NCBI GenBank assembly: GCA_027922465.2
Contig: BQMF02000340.1
Coordinates: 430,624 to 494,623, forward strand
Origin: Turritopsis dohrnii
Taxonomy: Eukaryota; Cnidaria; Hydrozoa; Anthoathecata; Oceaniidae
Reading direction: 5' to 3'
Length of the DNA stretch: 64,000 bases
Shown in pieces: positions 1-10,429 of the stretch (position 1 is the stretch's first letter; every line of letters starts with the position of its first letter). The translations under genes were made by a program, and so were the position numbers. The notes below the pieces were generated by a model. It ran no database searches and was not told the origin of the DNA. It saw only the letters and a list, made by a program, of their open reading frames with translations.

Positions 1-170
1 GGTAAATCAGAAACTATGGCTTATATGGAACATTAACCATGATAAACTAAGATTAACTTCCAAATGTCATTAAGTACCTTGTTAGACTTTGCGCAACCAA
101 AATAGACAGAATTTAAGTTGCCCTTTTTTTCCATTGGCCATTAGGAAAAAGGGCGCATTGATCGAGATGT

Positions 171-171
<1 letters not shown>

Positions 172-203
<32 letters not shown>

Positions 204-464
204 CGGGAGTTTTTAGTCCTTGGGCTTCCATCCGTAATGGTTGGTTCTTCCGCCCGCCGACTTGCAACTATTAGTTGACTTACCGCCAGAGATACGTATA
301 GCATTGCTCTAACTTGCCCGAAGGCCAGTGTGCAGTCAGTCGATGGCTCCTAATGGGCTGACACGCTGCTTTTAAAGCGCATCGGAGTGGTGTATTGAGA
401 TACGACATGACTGGACTCGTACACGGGTCGCAGCGGTCGCACTCAAAGGTACTAACCACTACTT
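172..464 (-). mobile_element. tRNA-derived SINE with (TTAC)n tail
   Basis: Read on the minus strand, the unit starts near 464 with an A-box-like sequence (AGTGGTTAGTACC, about 449-462). A B-box-like GTACGAGTCC follows (413-422), about the spacing seen in tRNA promoters. A GC-rich body runs to about 205 and ends in seven or more TTAC units (172-204). This is the layout of a tRNA-headed SINE with a short-repeat tail. It sits directly against the 5'-truncated LINE to its right, which ends in the same tail motif on the other strand. No clear target duplication was found. The call is based on structure only; the family is not identified. Confidence 0.55.
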
Positions 465-465
465 A

Positions 466-1702
466 GATATTATGGAATACGTGAAAAAGCCTTGGACTGG
501 TTTAGATCTTTTTGTGTAATAGGAGCCAGTATGTTTCGATTGGTCCTTGTAAATCTCGCTATTCGAAAATTGTATATGGTGTTCCTCAAGGTTCAGTTCT
601 TGGACCGTTGCTTTTTTTGATTTATATAAATGACATGCATAGGGCAGTTAGGTTCTCTTCTATTTTCCATTTTGCTGATGATACGAATATTTTAAATTTC
701 AGTCGTGATGCCAAGCAATTGGCAAAACACATCAACATTGATTTGAAACTACTATCTCATTGGCTGAATGCCAATATGATTTCTCTTAACGCTTCGAAAA
801 CTGAATACATAGTATTTAAACATCAAAATCGTAAAGTTGACTTTAATATTCGTATTAAGCTAAATGGGAAAAGACTATCACGCAGTTCCTCAATCAAGTA
901 TCTTGGAATTTACATAGATGAGAATCTTAACTGGTCTAGGCATGTCAATGAACTTTCGATCAAACTTCGAAGAGCAAATGGCGCTCTGTCTAAGATTCGC
1001 CACTTTATGACCCAGTCCCTTTTGGTTTCAGTATACCATGCCATTTTCAATCCTCATATTAGCTATGCTTGCCAGATTTGGGGACAGCGTCAAACTTACA
1101 TTAATAGGCGTATATTTTTACTTCAAAAGCGTTCTGTCAGAATCATTTCCAAACTGGATTGGCAAGCCCACTCTAATCCTATATTTCTTAATCTTGGCCT
1201 TGTTAAGTTCTTCGATTTTGTAAAGCTTCGGAACCTTCTTTTTGTACATCGATATTTACATAACAAACTTCCTCCATGTATTTATAATACTTTTCGTTTT
1301 AACTGTGTGGATTTTAATGTCAATCTTCGTGGAAGGACATCAGGAACAGTGGTAAAATACCCATTCAAAACGGTATCATTCGGTGAATATTCAATTGAAA
1401 ACCAATCAATAAATAACTGGAATTCTATTATGCGAAATCTTCAAATCGATGATTTATCAACTCATTCTTATGCCCAAACTAAATCATTAGTTACAGAGTA
1501 TATGTTAACTCTTTATTTCTTAGGTTTATAGTTTAGATACTTTTCTGACATACCAATATTATTTTTATTTTACGAGAATTTCTGGTGGCCACCTCCTCGA
1601 ATAGATTCATCTAATTGGGGTGGTCTCCTATTTGTAAATATAATAGGTATAAATTGTGAATATTGAAAAATAATACATTACTCGCTTACTTACTTACTTA
1701 CT
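466..1702 (+). mobile_element. 5'-truncated non-LTR retrotransposon (LINE), 3' half
   Basis: An ORF at 512-1531 encodes the C-terminal part of a LINE reverse transcriptase. Visible motifs are GVPQGSVLGPLLFLIYIND (palm motif B region), the catalytic FADD, SLNASKTEYIVF (motif D) and YLGIYID followed by the thumb/C-terminal region. The organisation resembles CR1/L2/Jockey-type LINEs. Upstream of 512 the similarity appears to continue one frame over (WFRS-like) with a stop near 503, so the 5' end is both frameshifted and truncated. No endonuclease domain is present. After the stop there is a 3' UTR of about 150 bp and a (TTAC)n tail at 1685-1702. This is a dead-on-arrival copy. Subfamily not determined. 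Confidence 0.85.
512..1531 (+). pseudogene. LINE reverse transcriptase, C-terminal 339 aa
   Basis: The open frame covers the RT palm from motif B to the thumb and the C-terminal LINE domain, including PHISYACQIWG and WNSIMRNL-type segments typical of LINE ORF2 ends. The catalytic Asp pair (FADDT, about residues 54-58) is intact. The N-terminal half of the RT and any endonuclease are missing, so no working protein is expected. It is placed as a pseudogene because the frame breaks at its left end and runs into the SINE. Confidence 0.85.
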
Positions 1703-1722
1703 ACACCATCGCTGCACAGATG

Positions 1723-2137
1723 AATAGAGAGATCCCGTAATTACGGGATACATCCCGAAATTAAAGGAATTTTGTTCTTTTCGAATCTACGGTGAACACA
1801 CTTCCCCTGCAAGACTTGGAACTTTTTTATCTTAAACCTTTCTCAATTTTTTAACGCGGCGATATGTGACCTTTCCGCGGCAACTTTTTCTAAAATCAGC
1901 AGTGGTAAATTAAATTGGCGAGTAGTCTGGATTTGTTAATGTTACGAGTTTCAAATAGCTTGTCATAAGACCACTGATCATGATTTATGCAACCACAAGT
2001 TATTTTAAATCTGCCATTGTCACATGTAATTGGGCTGATTTTTTGTGTTCGTGTAATTACAGTATGCACTCCATTATGGTCATCGCGTAATTACAGTATG
2101 TACAATTCACATCCCGTAATAACGGTATCCCTCTATT
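1723..2137. repeat. Short inverted-repeat (foldback/MITE-like) element
   Basis: The left arm at 1723-1750 (AATAGAGAGATCCCGTAATT...) is closely matched by the reverse complement of 2111-2137 (AATAGAGGGATACCGTTATT...). The arms themselves contain CCCGTAATTACGGG palindromes. About 360 bp of anonymous sequence separates them. No target duplication could be fixed, so the superfamily is unknown. Confidence 0.4.
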
Positions 2138-2698
2138 TACGGTTGTCCCTGACTGCCTGGGGATAGTCATTTAATCTGACAACAGAAACATAATTTACTA
2201 TGGATCAATTCCATGATCACCTATACTATTTTGATACTGTATACATATGATATTTTAGGAAAACTTGATATATACTGTCAATTTTCCTTACACAAACAAC
2301 AAACGTATATATATAAATCAAAGCACAATCCAACAAACAATCTGTTAATCAAATCAAACCAGAACACGAAACTTCTACTTTCAACTTTTTAGGGATTTGT
2401 TTATGGATGTGTAGTCTAATCTTCAGTACCGAAATCTGTTGTTTTTTTGGGATTTACAATGGTCATTTTTATCAAATAATAAATATATAATGGGTGTGCA
2501 CATATTTTTTTGAACAGAAATGTTTATTCTGAATACTTGAATTCAATTTTATAAATTGTCACTTTAAGCCTATCTCTTTTTCGAAAATAACTCTTCTGTT
2601 CAAATTTGAAGTGCTAATTTGAAGTGCTTTTAATTGCTTTTGGTAGTTATTTGCTTATTCATTTATTTAAAATTTAAAAACATAAAAATAAATGACTT
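2138..2698. other. Non-coding, no recognisable feature
   Basis: AT-rich sequence with no ORF of note, no splice-consistent coding and no terminal repeats that I can see. Confidence 0.5.
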
Positions 2699-2978
2699 TA
2701 AAGGCTAAAATACACGATCATTTTAAAATGACATTTTTTAAATGATCATTTAAAACTGATCGTGTAAACGCTCAAAAAATGACAAAAAGTACCCGTCATT
2801 TTCAACTGTCATTTAAAAATGATAACTCAAACATGTTTGAGTTTTCATTTAAAAAATGATGGAATTTTTCTATTGAATTACGTCAGTTCTATTGTTTTAC
2901 TCACTTTAGTATAGTCACGCGATAAGTTTTTGCAGCTTATGAAGTAGAGAAACAAAGTGATAGTTTTGCATAATAAAC

Positions 2979-3096
2979 ATGTCGTTGGTAAAGTTAGCAT
3001 CAACTGACAAATTTATTAATTTGTGGCAGGAAGAGGAGTTTTTGTGGAATGTTTTGTCCACAAATTACAAACATAAGGACCAAAGAGGAAAGAGTA
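2979..3096 (+). pseudogene. MADF-like DNA-binding protein, N-terminal remnant (outer copy)
   Basis: An ATG at 2979 opens a frame reading MSLVKLASTDKFINLW followed by QEEEFLWNVLSTNYK. The pattern F-I-x-L-(W)-x-x-E-x-x-L-W-N with a following NYKxKDxR matches the start of MADF domains. Harbinger elements commonly carry a second Myb/MADF-type DNA-binding protein next to the transposase. The frame is cut by insertion of the inner copy at 3097 and the rest of the domain is absent. Domain identity is by eye. Confidence 0.6.
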
Positions 3097-3237
3097 TAAA
3101 GGCTGAAATACACGATCATTTTAAAATGATAAATGACAAATGATAATTTAAAAAATGATTAGAATATCTGTTTACACGATCATTTATGATTACAACATTT
3201 TTATAAAAGTTCTATGGTAAAATAGTACTTTTCAGTC

Positions 3238-3495
3238 ATGGACTCCGGCGGCAGCAAACGCAGTTGTTGCTGTTATGTCCAAATGACGAAAGAGGAGAAA
3301 TGAAAGGCGGAACGAAGACACTGGGTGAAACCTTGGCTTCAAAAACGAAACTTCTTAGGAATTTATAACACGCTTGTGAAGGAATTTCAAGCAGAAGATC
3401 ATTAGAATATTCAAAGTTGTTAAGAATTTCGCCGGAAAATTTTGAAGAAACATTAAGTTTAATAAAGTCCATCTATCGAGAAACATTGCACAGTA
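3238..3495 (+). pseudogene. HARBI1-like Harbinger transposase, N-terminal remnant (inner copy)
   Basis: From ATG 3238 the frame reads MDSGGSKR..., meets a TGA at 3301, then continues ERRHWVKPWLQKRNFLGIYN and TLVKEFQAEDH. After a one-base break near 3403 it resumes as EYSKLLRISPENFEETLSLI. The W-V-x-P-W-L-x-x-R, G-x-Y-x-x-L-x-x-E, ED and Y-x-x-L-L-R-x-(S/M)-P-x-x-F-E-E series is the conserved N-terminal signature of Harbinger transposases. The outer copy (minus strand, 3905-4185) lacks this frame break: it reads EDHYEYSKLLRISPESFEE. It has its own damage, including a lost start codon. The catalytic DDE region is absent from both copies. Confidence 0.7.
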
Positions 3496-3499
3496 ATGC

Positions 3500-3621
3500 G
3501 TTATACTCTTTCCTCTTTGGTCCTTATGTTTGTAATTTGTGGACGAGACATTCCACAAAAACTCCTCTTCCTGCCACAAATTAATAAATTTGTCAGTTGA
3601 TGCTAACTTAACCAACGACAT
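3500..3621 (-). pseudogene. MADF-like protein, N-terminal remnant (inner copy)
   Basis: Same remnant as at 2979-3096, reading MSLVKLASTDKFINLW then QEEEFLWNVSSTNYKHKDQR. It differs from the outer copy by one residue. The frame then runs backwards into the antisense of the transposase remnant at the internal deletion junction, so the longer ORF that can be read (to 3355) is a fusion artefact. Confidence 0.6.
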
Positions 3622-3904
3622 GTTTATTTAATATACAGACTATCACTTTGTTTTTCTCCTTCATAAGCTGCAAGAACTCATCGCGTGACTATACTAAAGT
3701 GAGTAAAACAATAGAACTGACGTAATTCAATAGAGAAATTCCATCATTTTTTAAATGAAAACTCAAACATGTTTGAGTTATCATTTTTAAATGATAGTTG
3801 AAAATGACGGGTACTTTTTGTCATTTTTTGAGCGTTTACACGATCAGTTTTAAATGATCATTTAAAAAATGTCATTTTAAAATGATCGTTTATTTTAGCC
3901 TTAA

Positions 3905-4185
3905 CGCATTACTGTGCAATGTTTCTCGATAGATGGACTTATTATATAATATTAAACTTCATATTTCTTCAAAACTTTCCGGCGAAATTCTTAACAACTT
4001 TGAATATTCATAATGATCTTCTCCTTGAAATTCCTTCACAAGCGTGTTAAGAATTCCTAAGAAGTTTCGTTTTTGAAGCCAAGGTGAAACTCAATGTCTT
4101 CGTTTCTGCCTTTCATTTTTCCTCTTTCGTCATTTGGACATAACAGCAACAACTACGTTTGCTGCCGCCGGACTCCGTGACTAAA
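3905..4185 (-). pseudogene. HARBI1-like transposase, N-terminal remnant (outer copy)
   Basis: Minus-strand counterpart of the remnant at 3238-3495. It retains PWLQKRNFLGILNTLVKEF and then, without the inner copy's frame break, EDHYEYSKLLRISPESFEE. It has lost the ATG (ACG) and has other substitutions and an insertion near 3940-3950. Non-functional. Confidence 0.65.
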
Positions 4186-4319
4186 AAGTACTCTTATCAT
4201 AAAAGATGTTGTAATCATAAATGATCGTGTAAACAGATGTTCTAATCATTTTTTAAAGGATTAAAAAAATTATCATTTGTCATTTATCATTTTAAAATGA
4301 TCGTGTATTTCAGCCTTAA

Positions 4320-5138
4320 GTTTCATGCATATCGCAATCATCAGATGTATAAAATTTTATACATTTATATTTTATACATCTAATGATTGTGATATGCATT
4401 TGATTGTATAATGTTGTAAGATGCAAGTGTCTTCTGTTGAATTACATTGTTTTGTCGTGATTTTATGGTATAAAGGATGTCAAGCTTCTGCAACAATAAA
4501 GATCATATGTTTTTTATGCTAAAATTGCCTTACACATTGGTGCAGTTGTTGATATTTAGTTGTTTAAGGGAAAGTATTACTCAGCAAAATTTACAAGAGA
4601 AACATTATCATTTGACCATCTTCATTTCTTAATAAGTTCAAAATAAGTTGTTTTGTGGTATTAAATTCAATTCTACCCTGATTAGTAAGGACAACATTTT
4701 TATCTGAGTATGACATTGATGGTAGTTATACCATTGTAGTTATTTAATGATGCATATTTTTCTTATGGTTATCAATGTTCACACAATAATTGGCAAAAGT
4801 TTCGCCACTTTGGGGATATATATAGTCGCATTTTTGCGAATCTTGTATAAAATACAAAGACTTCTGTATTAATCTCATTATTTCTGCAGCATTTTTCACA
4901 TGTGCCAATAATTTTAAACTTACTAACTAAGATCTGTTTTTGTACTTCTGATAGAAAACCAAAAAATCTTCGAGTAAATATTTCTGAAAATTGGGCATTA
5001 CAATCCATAGGTCTTAGTGAAGTGCAAATTTTGATGATAATCGTCCCAAGATACTAACCCAATCTAGAAAACAATCAATCGCCTTGCTATATTCATGAAA
5101 TGTAGCTTTGATCTTCGAATTCCCAAATTCTGGTGAGC
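4320..5138. other. Non-coding, no recognisable feature
   Basis: AT-rich. It contains a short palindrome of TTTTATACATTTATATTTTA type near 4350-4380. A 78-codon minus-strand frame at 4772-5008 has no recognisable motif and is probably chance. Confidence 0.5.
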
Positions 5139-5140
5139 TA

Positions 5141-5666
5141 CCTTATCGGCCCTTTTTACGCCGGCCCTAATGTGGCGTTAATTTTGGTGCGCGGCGTTAA
5201 AAGGGCCGGCGTAAAAACGGCCAAAAAAATGGAAATTTTTCAAAAAATCGGCCTTATTTTTTAAAGTTGAAATTTAGATTTGAAAATATGAAACAAACTT
5301 TAGATGTGAAAGAACTCTTTGGAGACAATGAAGAGTCAGATGCAGGAGAAGTTGAAGCAGAAATAAAGGTAGAATCAGATGACGATGAGGGAACTAGAGA
5401 AAATAATGAAAGCATTAATGAAAAAGAGGACGAAATAACTGTAATAGATTAAGTCTTACGATGTATTAGATGATAAATATTAGAAGACATTTGTAGTATA
5501 AGTTAAAATTTGAACAGAAAAAGTGAAAAATAGTGCTTAAAAATTTTTTTTTTCTTTTTTACTTTTGAGGCGTAAATAACGGCCCTAAGTGGCGTTAAGG
5601 CAAAATCTTGGGGTGGCGGAATAAGGGCCGGCGTAAAAAGGGCCGGCGTAAAAAGGGCCGATAAGG
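5141..5666. mobile_element. TA-flanked MITE with acidic ORF (pogo/Tc1-mariner-like?)
   Basis: The terminal inverted repeats CCTTATCGGCCCTTTTTACG (left) and its complement (right) are flanked by TA on both sides (5139-5140, 5667-5668). GGCCGGCGTAAAAAGG is reiterated just inside both ends as a subterminal repeat. The TA duplication fits the Tc1/mariner/pogo superfamily. The only coding content is the acidic ORF at 5267-5452. Superfamily is an inference from the TA duplication. Confidence 0.7.
5267..5452 (+). CDS. Small acidic ORF inside MITE, possible transposase tail
   Basis: A 61-codon frame with an extremely Asp/Glu-rich C-terminal half (VESDDDEGTRENNE...) ending just before an AT-rich stretch. 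It lies wholly inside the TA-flanked element. Pogo-family transposases often end in an acidic tail, so this may be the 3' end of the ancestral transposase left by an internal deletion. The first 20 residues show no conserved motif that I recognise. It may not be translated. Confidence 0.3.
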   Translation: MKFRFENMKQTLDVKELFGDNEESDAGEVEAEIKVESDDDEGTRENNESINEKEDEITVID

Positions 5667-5668
5667 TA

Positions 5669-6425
5669 TATTATTTCTCTGCATAATGGATATTACTTAC
5701 CGAAAAAAGCCACGCAACACAACAGGAACCAAAACCGCGCGTGCCACAAAATAATTCCTAAGTTTAATTTTTTTTAACAAATCCCACGAGGATGTTCTTC
5801 TTACAAATCACACTGCATCCTGCTGTTTAGCGGTCATAAAAGTAATTTATACCCGGGTGTGTTTAACCAGCGTGTTTTAGGATATCGACACACAGTAAAA
5901 TTTGAGTAATCGAGTTAAAATTCTGATCAACTCGAGATTTTTTGTGCTGAACTCCTGCAAAATACGCGCGTGCGGCAGTCTATAAAGCGCCCTAACGGGC
6001 GCAATCATTGTTCGTATATTCATAAATTGGAGACTTGGAGCTCGGCAAAGTCAGGATAATAGCGAAAAAACGATTTAAGTTTTTTCAAGGATCAAACGTG
6101 TTTACATAATATCTGAATAGAAATTAGCGAATGAGGCATCATTGAAAGAAATATACGAGTAAAGATCAGCAACGTTAATTGAATCTTCGCAAAAAATCAC
6201 ATGTTTTGAACAAAAGATATTTATTTAAAAAATGTTGAGTAGAACCCAAAAACGCGTTTTTGGAAAAAGTGCTTCTAAATTTAAATTTTTTACTCTAGAA
6301 ACTTAATCTATGATAAACATTACATAGGAAACGCCAAAAATACATCTTTGCTATTTTTTGAGCAAATAGGTTAGAGACTATCCTTAACAGTAGTATATTT
6401 TAGTTTTCTTCAGGTTCATCATCTC
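5669..6425. other. Non-coding, no recognisable feature
   Basis: No ORF with coding character. A short GC-rich stretch near 5960-6000 is isolated. Confidence 0.45.
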
Positions 6426-6429
6426 CGAT

Positions 6430-9400
6430 GTCTCTATCAGTGTCAGGAGACTTCACGTTAGCGCATTCGTGACATCCACATAAACATGTACACGGAGGGG
6501 AGACCGTATAATAAATAGGACACTTTTTTGACAAGTTGATTTCATTTATTTGAATGAAATCAGTTGTATTACATCATCTGGTGGCAAAATCATCCGCTGG
6601 ATGGAAAGGGTCTGGCGAAAGGAAGGCGAAACATGGATTCAAAGCAGTTTGAACCATAGATGCTACGAAGGAAAAACGCTTGCAATGACAGAGCAACGCA
6701 TCTCTGGTGTGACGAAGCTTTTGCGGAGGGGGTGTGATCTTTGCCGATGTAAACTTTTGCACACCTGGCTTCGTTGACATTTTCATATTTCAATCATACA
6801 GTTTGCATATACCTCGAGCAATGATGTGTCGAATGTTGCATTTTCTCCAAGCCGTAAGAAAACATCCATAATCTCTGGTGAATCTTGCATTATTTTTAAA
6901 ACTTTTGATTTTCCTATGCTACGGAACAAACTGAAATGGCATATCGATCTTTTGACTGAAATATAGCGAGTAAATGGCTATATATCGTTATCAGCTGTGT
7001 GAATACAGCCATTCCTTTCTTCATGGTTAGTGACGGCATGAACGGATCAAAAAACACCTCAATATCAGCTAACGAATCACCTAAAGAATGAAGATTATTT
7101 AATCTTGCAAAATGGATATGAAAGACAAAGGTTGGGGCTATATATGTGGATCAATGAATGGGGTGTACTGCGTATTCCAATATCGGTTAAATTCAGAACA
7201 AATGGAAAAAAATACATGCCTCAACTTAGCTAGAGCTTTTTCTTTTCTGTTAAGTTTCACACAGGTGGCCTATCTGGGTAACATTTTATGAATAAAGCAA
7301 TTGCTTTTTGTTTGATCCTTATTCAAAGAAAGTTTGATCTTCTAATTTGCTGATGACATTTCATAGATTTTCCACACTTCACACACTTAGGTCTGTATAA
7401 CAAAAAGATGCTCAGAAAAAATATTCCGCTCTGCAACTTGCAGACCACACTTATAGGCTGGAATAATGTTAAGGGGTGTGTAGTGGTTCTGAAACAAAAA
7501 AGTTCCCACAAATTCACTGGTCCATTATGGCGTAATAACCCAAAAAAACATTTTGTGACGTCATACGGAAAACAAAATTCAAAATGGCGGAAAAAAAGGT
7601 TTTTGTATATCACTGTATAGCAAATTTTGATGCAGAATAAAGTTTCCTACCAAACATATATCTGAAAATGTATTGTAGACTATTTATGGAACAAAGACGA
7701 CTATTGGATTTTACCCACCCTTTTAGGAGGAGGTGTGTGATTCTTTGTTGTTCACCTACTTTTTGCCCTCATATGAACCAGAAACTATGAAAATCGAAGT
7801 GAACAGGAGAGGACAATAAAGATAAGTCAATTTAATTCAAATAATTACGCAATTTCTGACGAAGGTTGCCTAATTTTCATTCAATTCAATTCATTCATTC
7901 AATTTGCACACGAGTATTTGCAAACACATTAAAGGAAACGTTTAAGATATAACCTTATCAATTACTGTAAACTACTAGTCGACAAATAGGCACATATCAA
8001 ATCGTCTTCGTCATAATCATCATTGTAATCCTCAACACCTATTTCTTCATTTCTTATATTATCCATAACATCATCCGTAACATGAGTATTTTGTAAAATG
8101 TAGAGATATGCCTGTTTCGGGAATGTAGGCGTTGATGTAAGGTATTAAATCCTGTCCAACTAGATGTAAGATGTAAGATGTATTTTACGAAATCTGTTGA
8201 TCTTAGAATAAGTTGTTCCAGGAGAAATTCCTGTTCATTCAGACAAAAAAGGCTTAATCTGTACTGTGCTTTAAGTTGTACAGATTCCTTTTTCCCCAAT
8301 GCAAAGTGGTGAAATGTTATTAATGGGTTCTTTCAAAGATCGCTCACTTTTCTTTACTAGTTGGAATCCTTCATTTGATGCAGATTCTTCACTACTTCTT
8401 TGAAATATTGGCCATATGTGTTGAACCTGTACCTGATCTTGTTTCTTCTCTGAAATCAATGTTACTTCAAACAAAAGTTATGAACACACTTCTGTAAAAT
8501 TCTGATGGTAGAGCTATTTCAGAGATCATATTCATTTAAGCCAGTGATGTTTCATGAGATCTAACAACAGAATGGGAAACACCATGTCCAAAACCATTCA
8601 ACAATTGAATTAACTTTTAAGAGCCTACTATCTACCTTGTTCCCATGCTTAAAGATAGTGCTTTTTTGCCCTTTGATGATGAAAATATCATATCTTGGGT
8701 GACAATCAAAACTTTTGGTGTAAACTCCTCCTTAATGTCCACTTATTATCTAATGTGGGGTCATCAGAAAGACATCAAGACAAAAAGGTTTAAAAGTTTA
8801 GGAGGATTCAAACAATCCTTTAATGTCAGCTATGATGATTTGGGTGGCCACAAACATCTCATTTCTGGAACTTCTTTTACATTCTTTTTGATTTCTTTCA
8901 CTGTTACCTTTCATTGCAGCAATTCTGACTTTTCCTTTTTCAGGTGGATCATGAAATCTTTAAACTTTGACTTTATCTTCGGCTTGACTCTCCATCTACT
9001 ATAAGTCTGGGCATTTAAGTCCTTATTGGCTTTAACTATTCTGACAAACTCATCATACTGTTCTTTCATCATGAGTCTCAATTAGTTTAATTACTACTTC
9101 ATCAATTTAATTGAATAATAACTCAAATGACTACTGGTACAATGTATTGTTTTTACTTTTGTGAACTGAATACACATCTATATCATAACACTTCCATGGT
9201 GAACTTCCTTTCTATACAATTAAACATCCTGGTCTTGCTACATCTCTTAGCTCTCCAGCATCTGATGTCATAACCTTTGCTAAGTGGTTTTCCTTTCCTC
9301 CGATCCCAAAGATGTATACCCATTTAAATTGTACACACACATGAAAACTCAATTTATGAGAAAATATAATCTTTAAAACCTTTGAAGAAAATTTTATAAT

Positions 9401-10302
9401 AACTGACACCTAATAAATTGAAAGCAATCTGACTTAACATAGGACTTCCCTTTTCGCAAATGATGCAAACCTCTTCCAAAATGCCAGATCTGGTTTTATT
9501 TTATGTGATCACACACGACCGTTTCCATCTACCAGGAAATTTGGGTATACAAAGTTTCTGCTTTAGAACAGCCAGGTTTGACCACGGTACTTGATAACTT
9601 CTTACTGTCACTCTTCCTTGCTTTTCTCATTTTAGACAAATCTGTGAATTTTCTGTAGCAACTGCAATCTTAATGACTATTCTGGGTAATGATTAACAAG
9701 GTAACAATAATGCAACATAGGATATAGAGATAAGTAGATTATAGAGCAGCATCTAATAACAGACAATGGAAACTAAAATTCATAGGCTGATTTATAACAT
9801 TTCATAAGATTTCGATAAAGAAAACATATTTACATTCAGTAAAATTTAGTCTTAGCCTCTAATGAAGTTACAAGATTGTCTAATTACTTATTTTTCATAA
9901 CCTTTTTTCTAATTACATTATATGACAGCTAGTAATTACTTCTGAGGATTGCTTACCTATGCCTTTTTTTGGATTCTTTCAATGACAATAATTTTTGTGT
10001 GCCTAAACCCTAGTTAAGCAGTGCTACTGTTTTGGCTTTCATATTTTTCGATAGTTATATTTAACCAATATTCAAACAGCAGCCATCCTCCAGAGAAAGG
10101 AGAGAATGATTGATCGATAAACAACAAACCTGGTGACACGCTGAACCAGTTCCTTTGGCGATGCTAACCACTGTTCATGTGCATTTAAAAAAGTATCAAA
10201 GGTCTTCTGCGATATTTTGATTACTGTTTCTTCATTATTATTTCTAGGAAAATGAAGAAAGCATTCCATCTTAAAGCTATCCCCTAACAACGTGGCGAAC
10301 AA
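6430..10302 (-). pseudogene. Degenerate multi-exon gene of a metazoan multicopy family with C-terminal Cys cluster
   Basis: Several separated minus-strand segments resemble, in order, a large uncharacterised family I associate with invertebrate genomes. (1) 10127-10290: a start region including KISQKTFDTFLNAHEQWLAS and a GT donor. (2) about 9670-9560: CYRKFTDLSKMRKARKSD. (3) 9480-9210: CIICEKG and LAKVMTSDAGELRDVA. (4) about 9055-8898: YDEFVRIVKANKDLNAQTYS. (5) 6945-6790: IGKSKVLKIM then DVFLRLGENATFDTSLLEVY. (6) 6790-6595: NVNEARCAKVYIGKDHTPSA. (7) about 6515-6430: KCPIYYTVSPPCTCLCGC then HECAN and an acidic end. Frames change between neighbouring segments without splice sites, for example between (5) and (6), and stops interrupt. 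I therefore read it as a decayed copy. Family recognition is from memory of sequence patterns and function is unknown. Confidence 0.5.
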
Positions 10303-10429
10303 TTATTTATCATAACTAAAGTTAGCATCTTTAGTTTTTTTAACGATATTATTTACCAACAAGAAATAATAAGCACATTTTAATAGCAAGCGCCACCGAA
10401 AGATAAGTCTGTAAAATATACACTAGAAC

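Larger units (their letters stand above)
3100..3901 (-). mobile_element. PIF/Harbinger-derived element (inner copy, nested)
   Basis: A complete 802-bp copy with termini AGGCTGAAATACACGATC and its inverted AGGCTAAAATA-type partner. It lies in the opposite orientation to the outer copy and is inserted into that copy's internal sequence. The outer copy's GAGTATAACGCATT is duplicated at TAA (3097-3099 and 3902-3904), and the uninterrupted site can be read in the inner copy itself. It carries the same two remnants, MADF on the minus strand and transposase on the plus strand. Confidence 0.85.
2702..4316 (+). mobile_element. PIF/Harbinger-derived element (outer copy, split by inner copy)
   Basis: The termini are AGGCTAAAATACACGATC at the left and the inverted AGGCTGAAATACACGATC at the right, flanked by TAA on both sides (2699-2701 and 4317-4319). 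A 3-bp TWA target duplication is characteristic of PIF/Harbinger. The left part (2702-3099) holds the start of a MADF-like ORF on the plus strand; the right part (3905-4316) holds the start of a HARBI1-like transposase on the minus strand. That convergent two-gene layout is typical of Harbinger elements. The two parts sum to about 810 bp, the length of the inner copy (802 bp) that splits them. It is an internally deleted, non-autonomous derivative. Confidence 0.8.

Noticed and set aside
3236..3621. Minus-strand ORFs across the Harbinger copy
   Set aside because: They join the MADF start to the antisense of the transposase across an internal deletion; the longer translations are artefacts.
5960..6000. 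GC-rich patch as a CpG island
   Set aside because: Only about 40 bp and not next to any gene.
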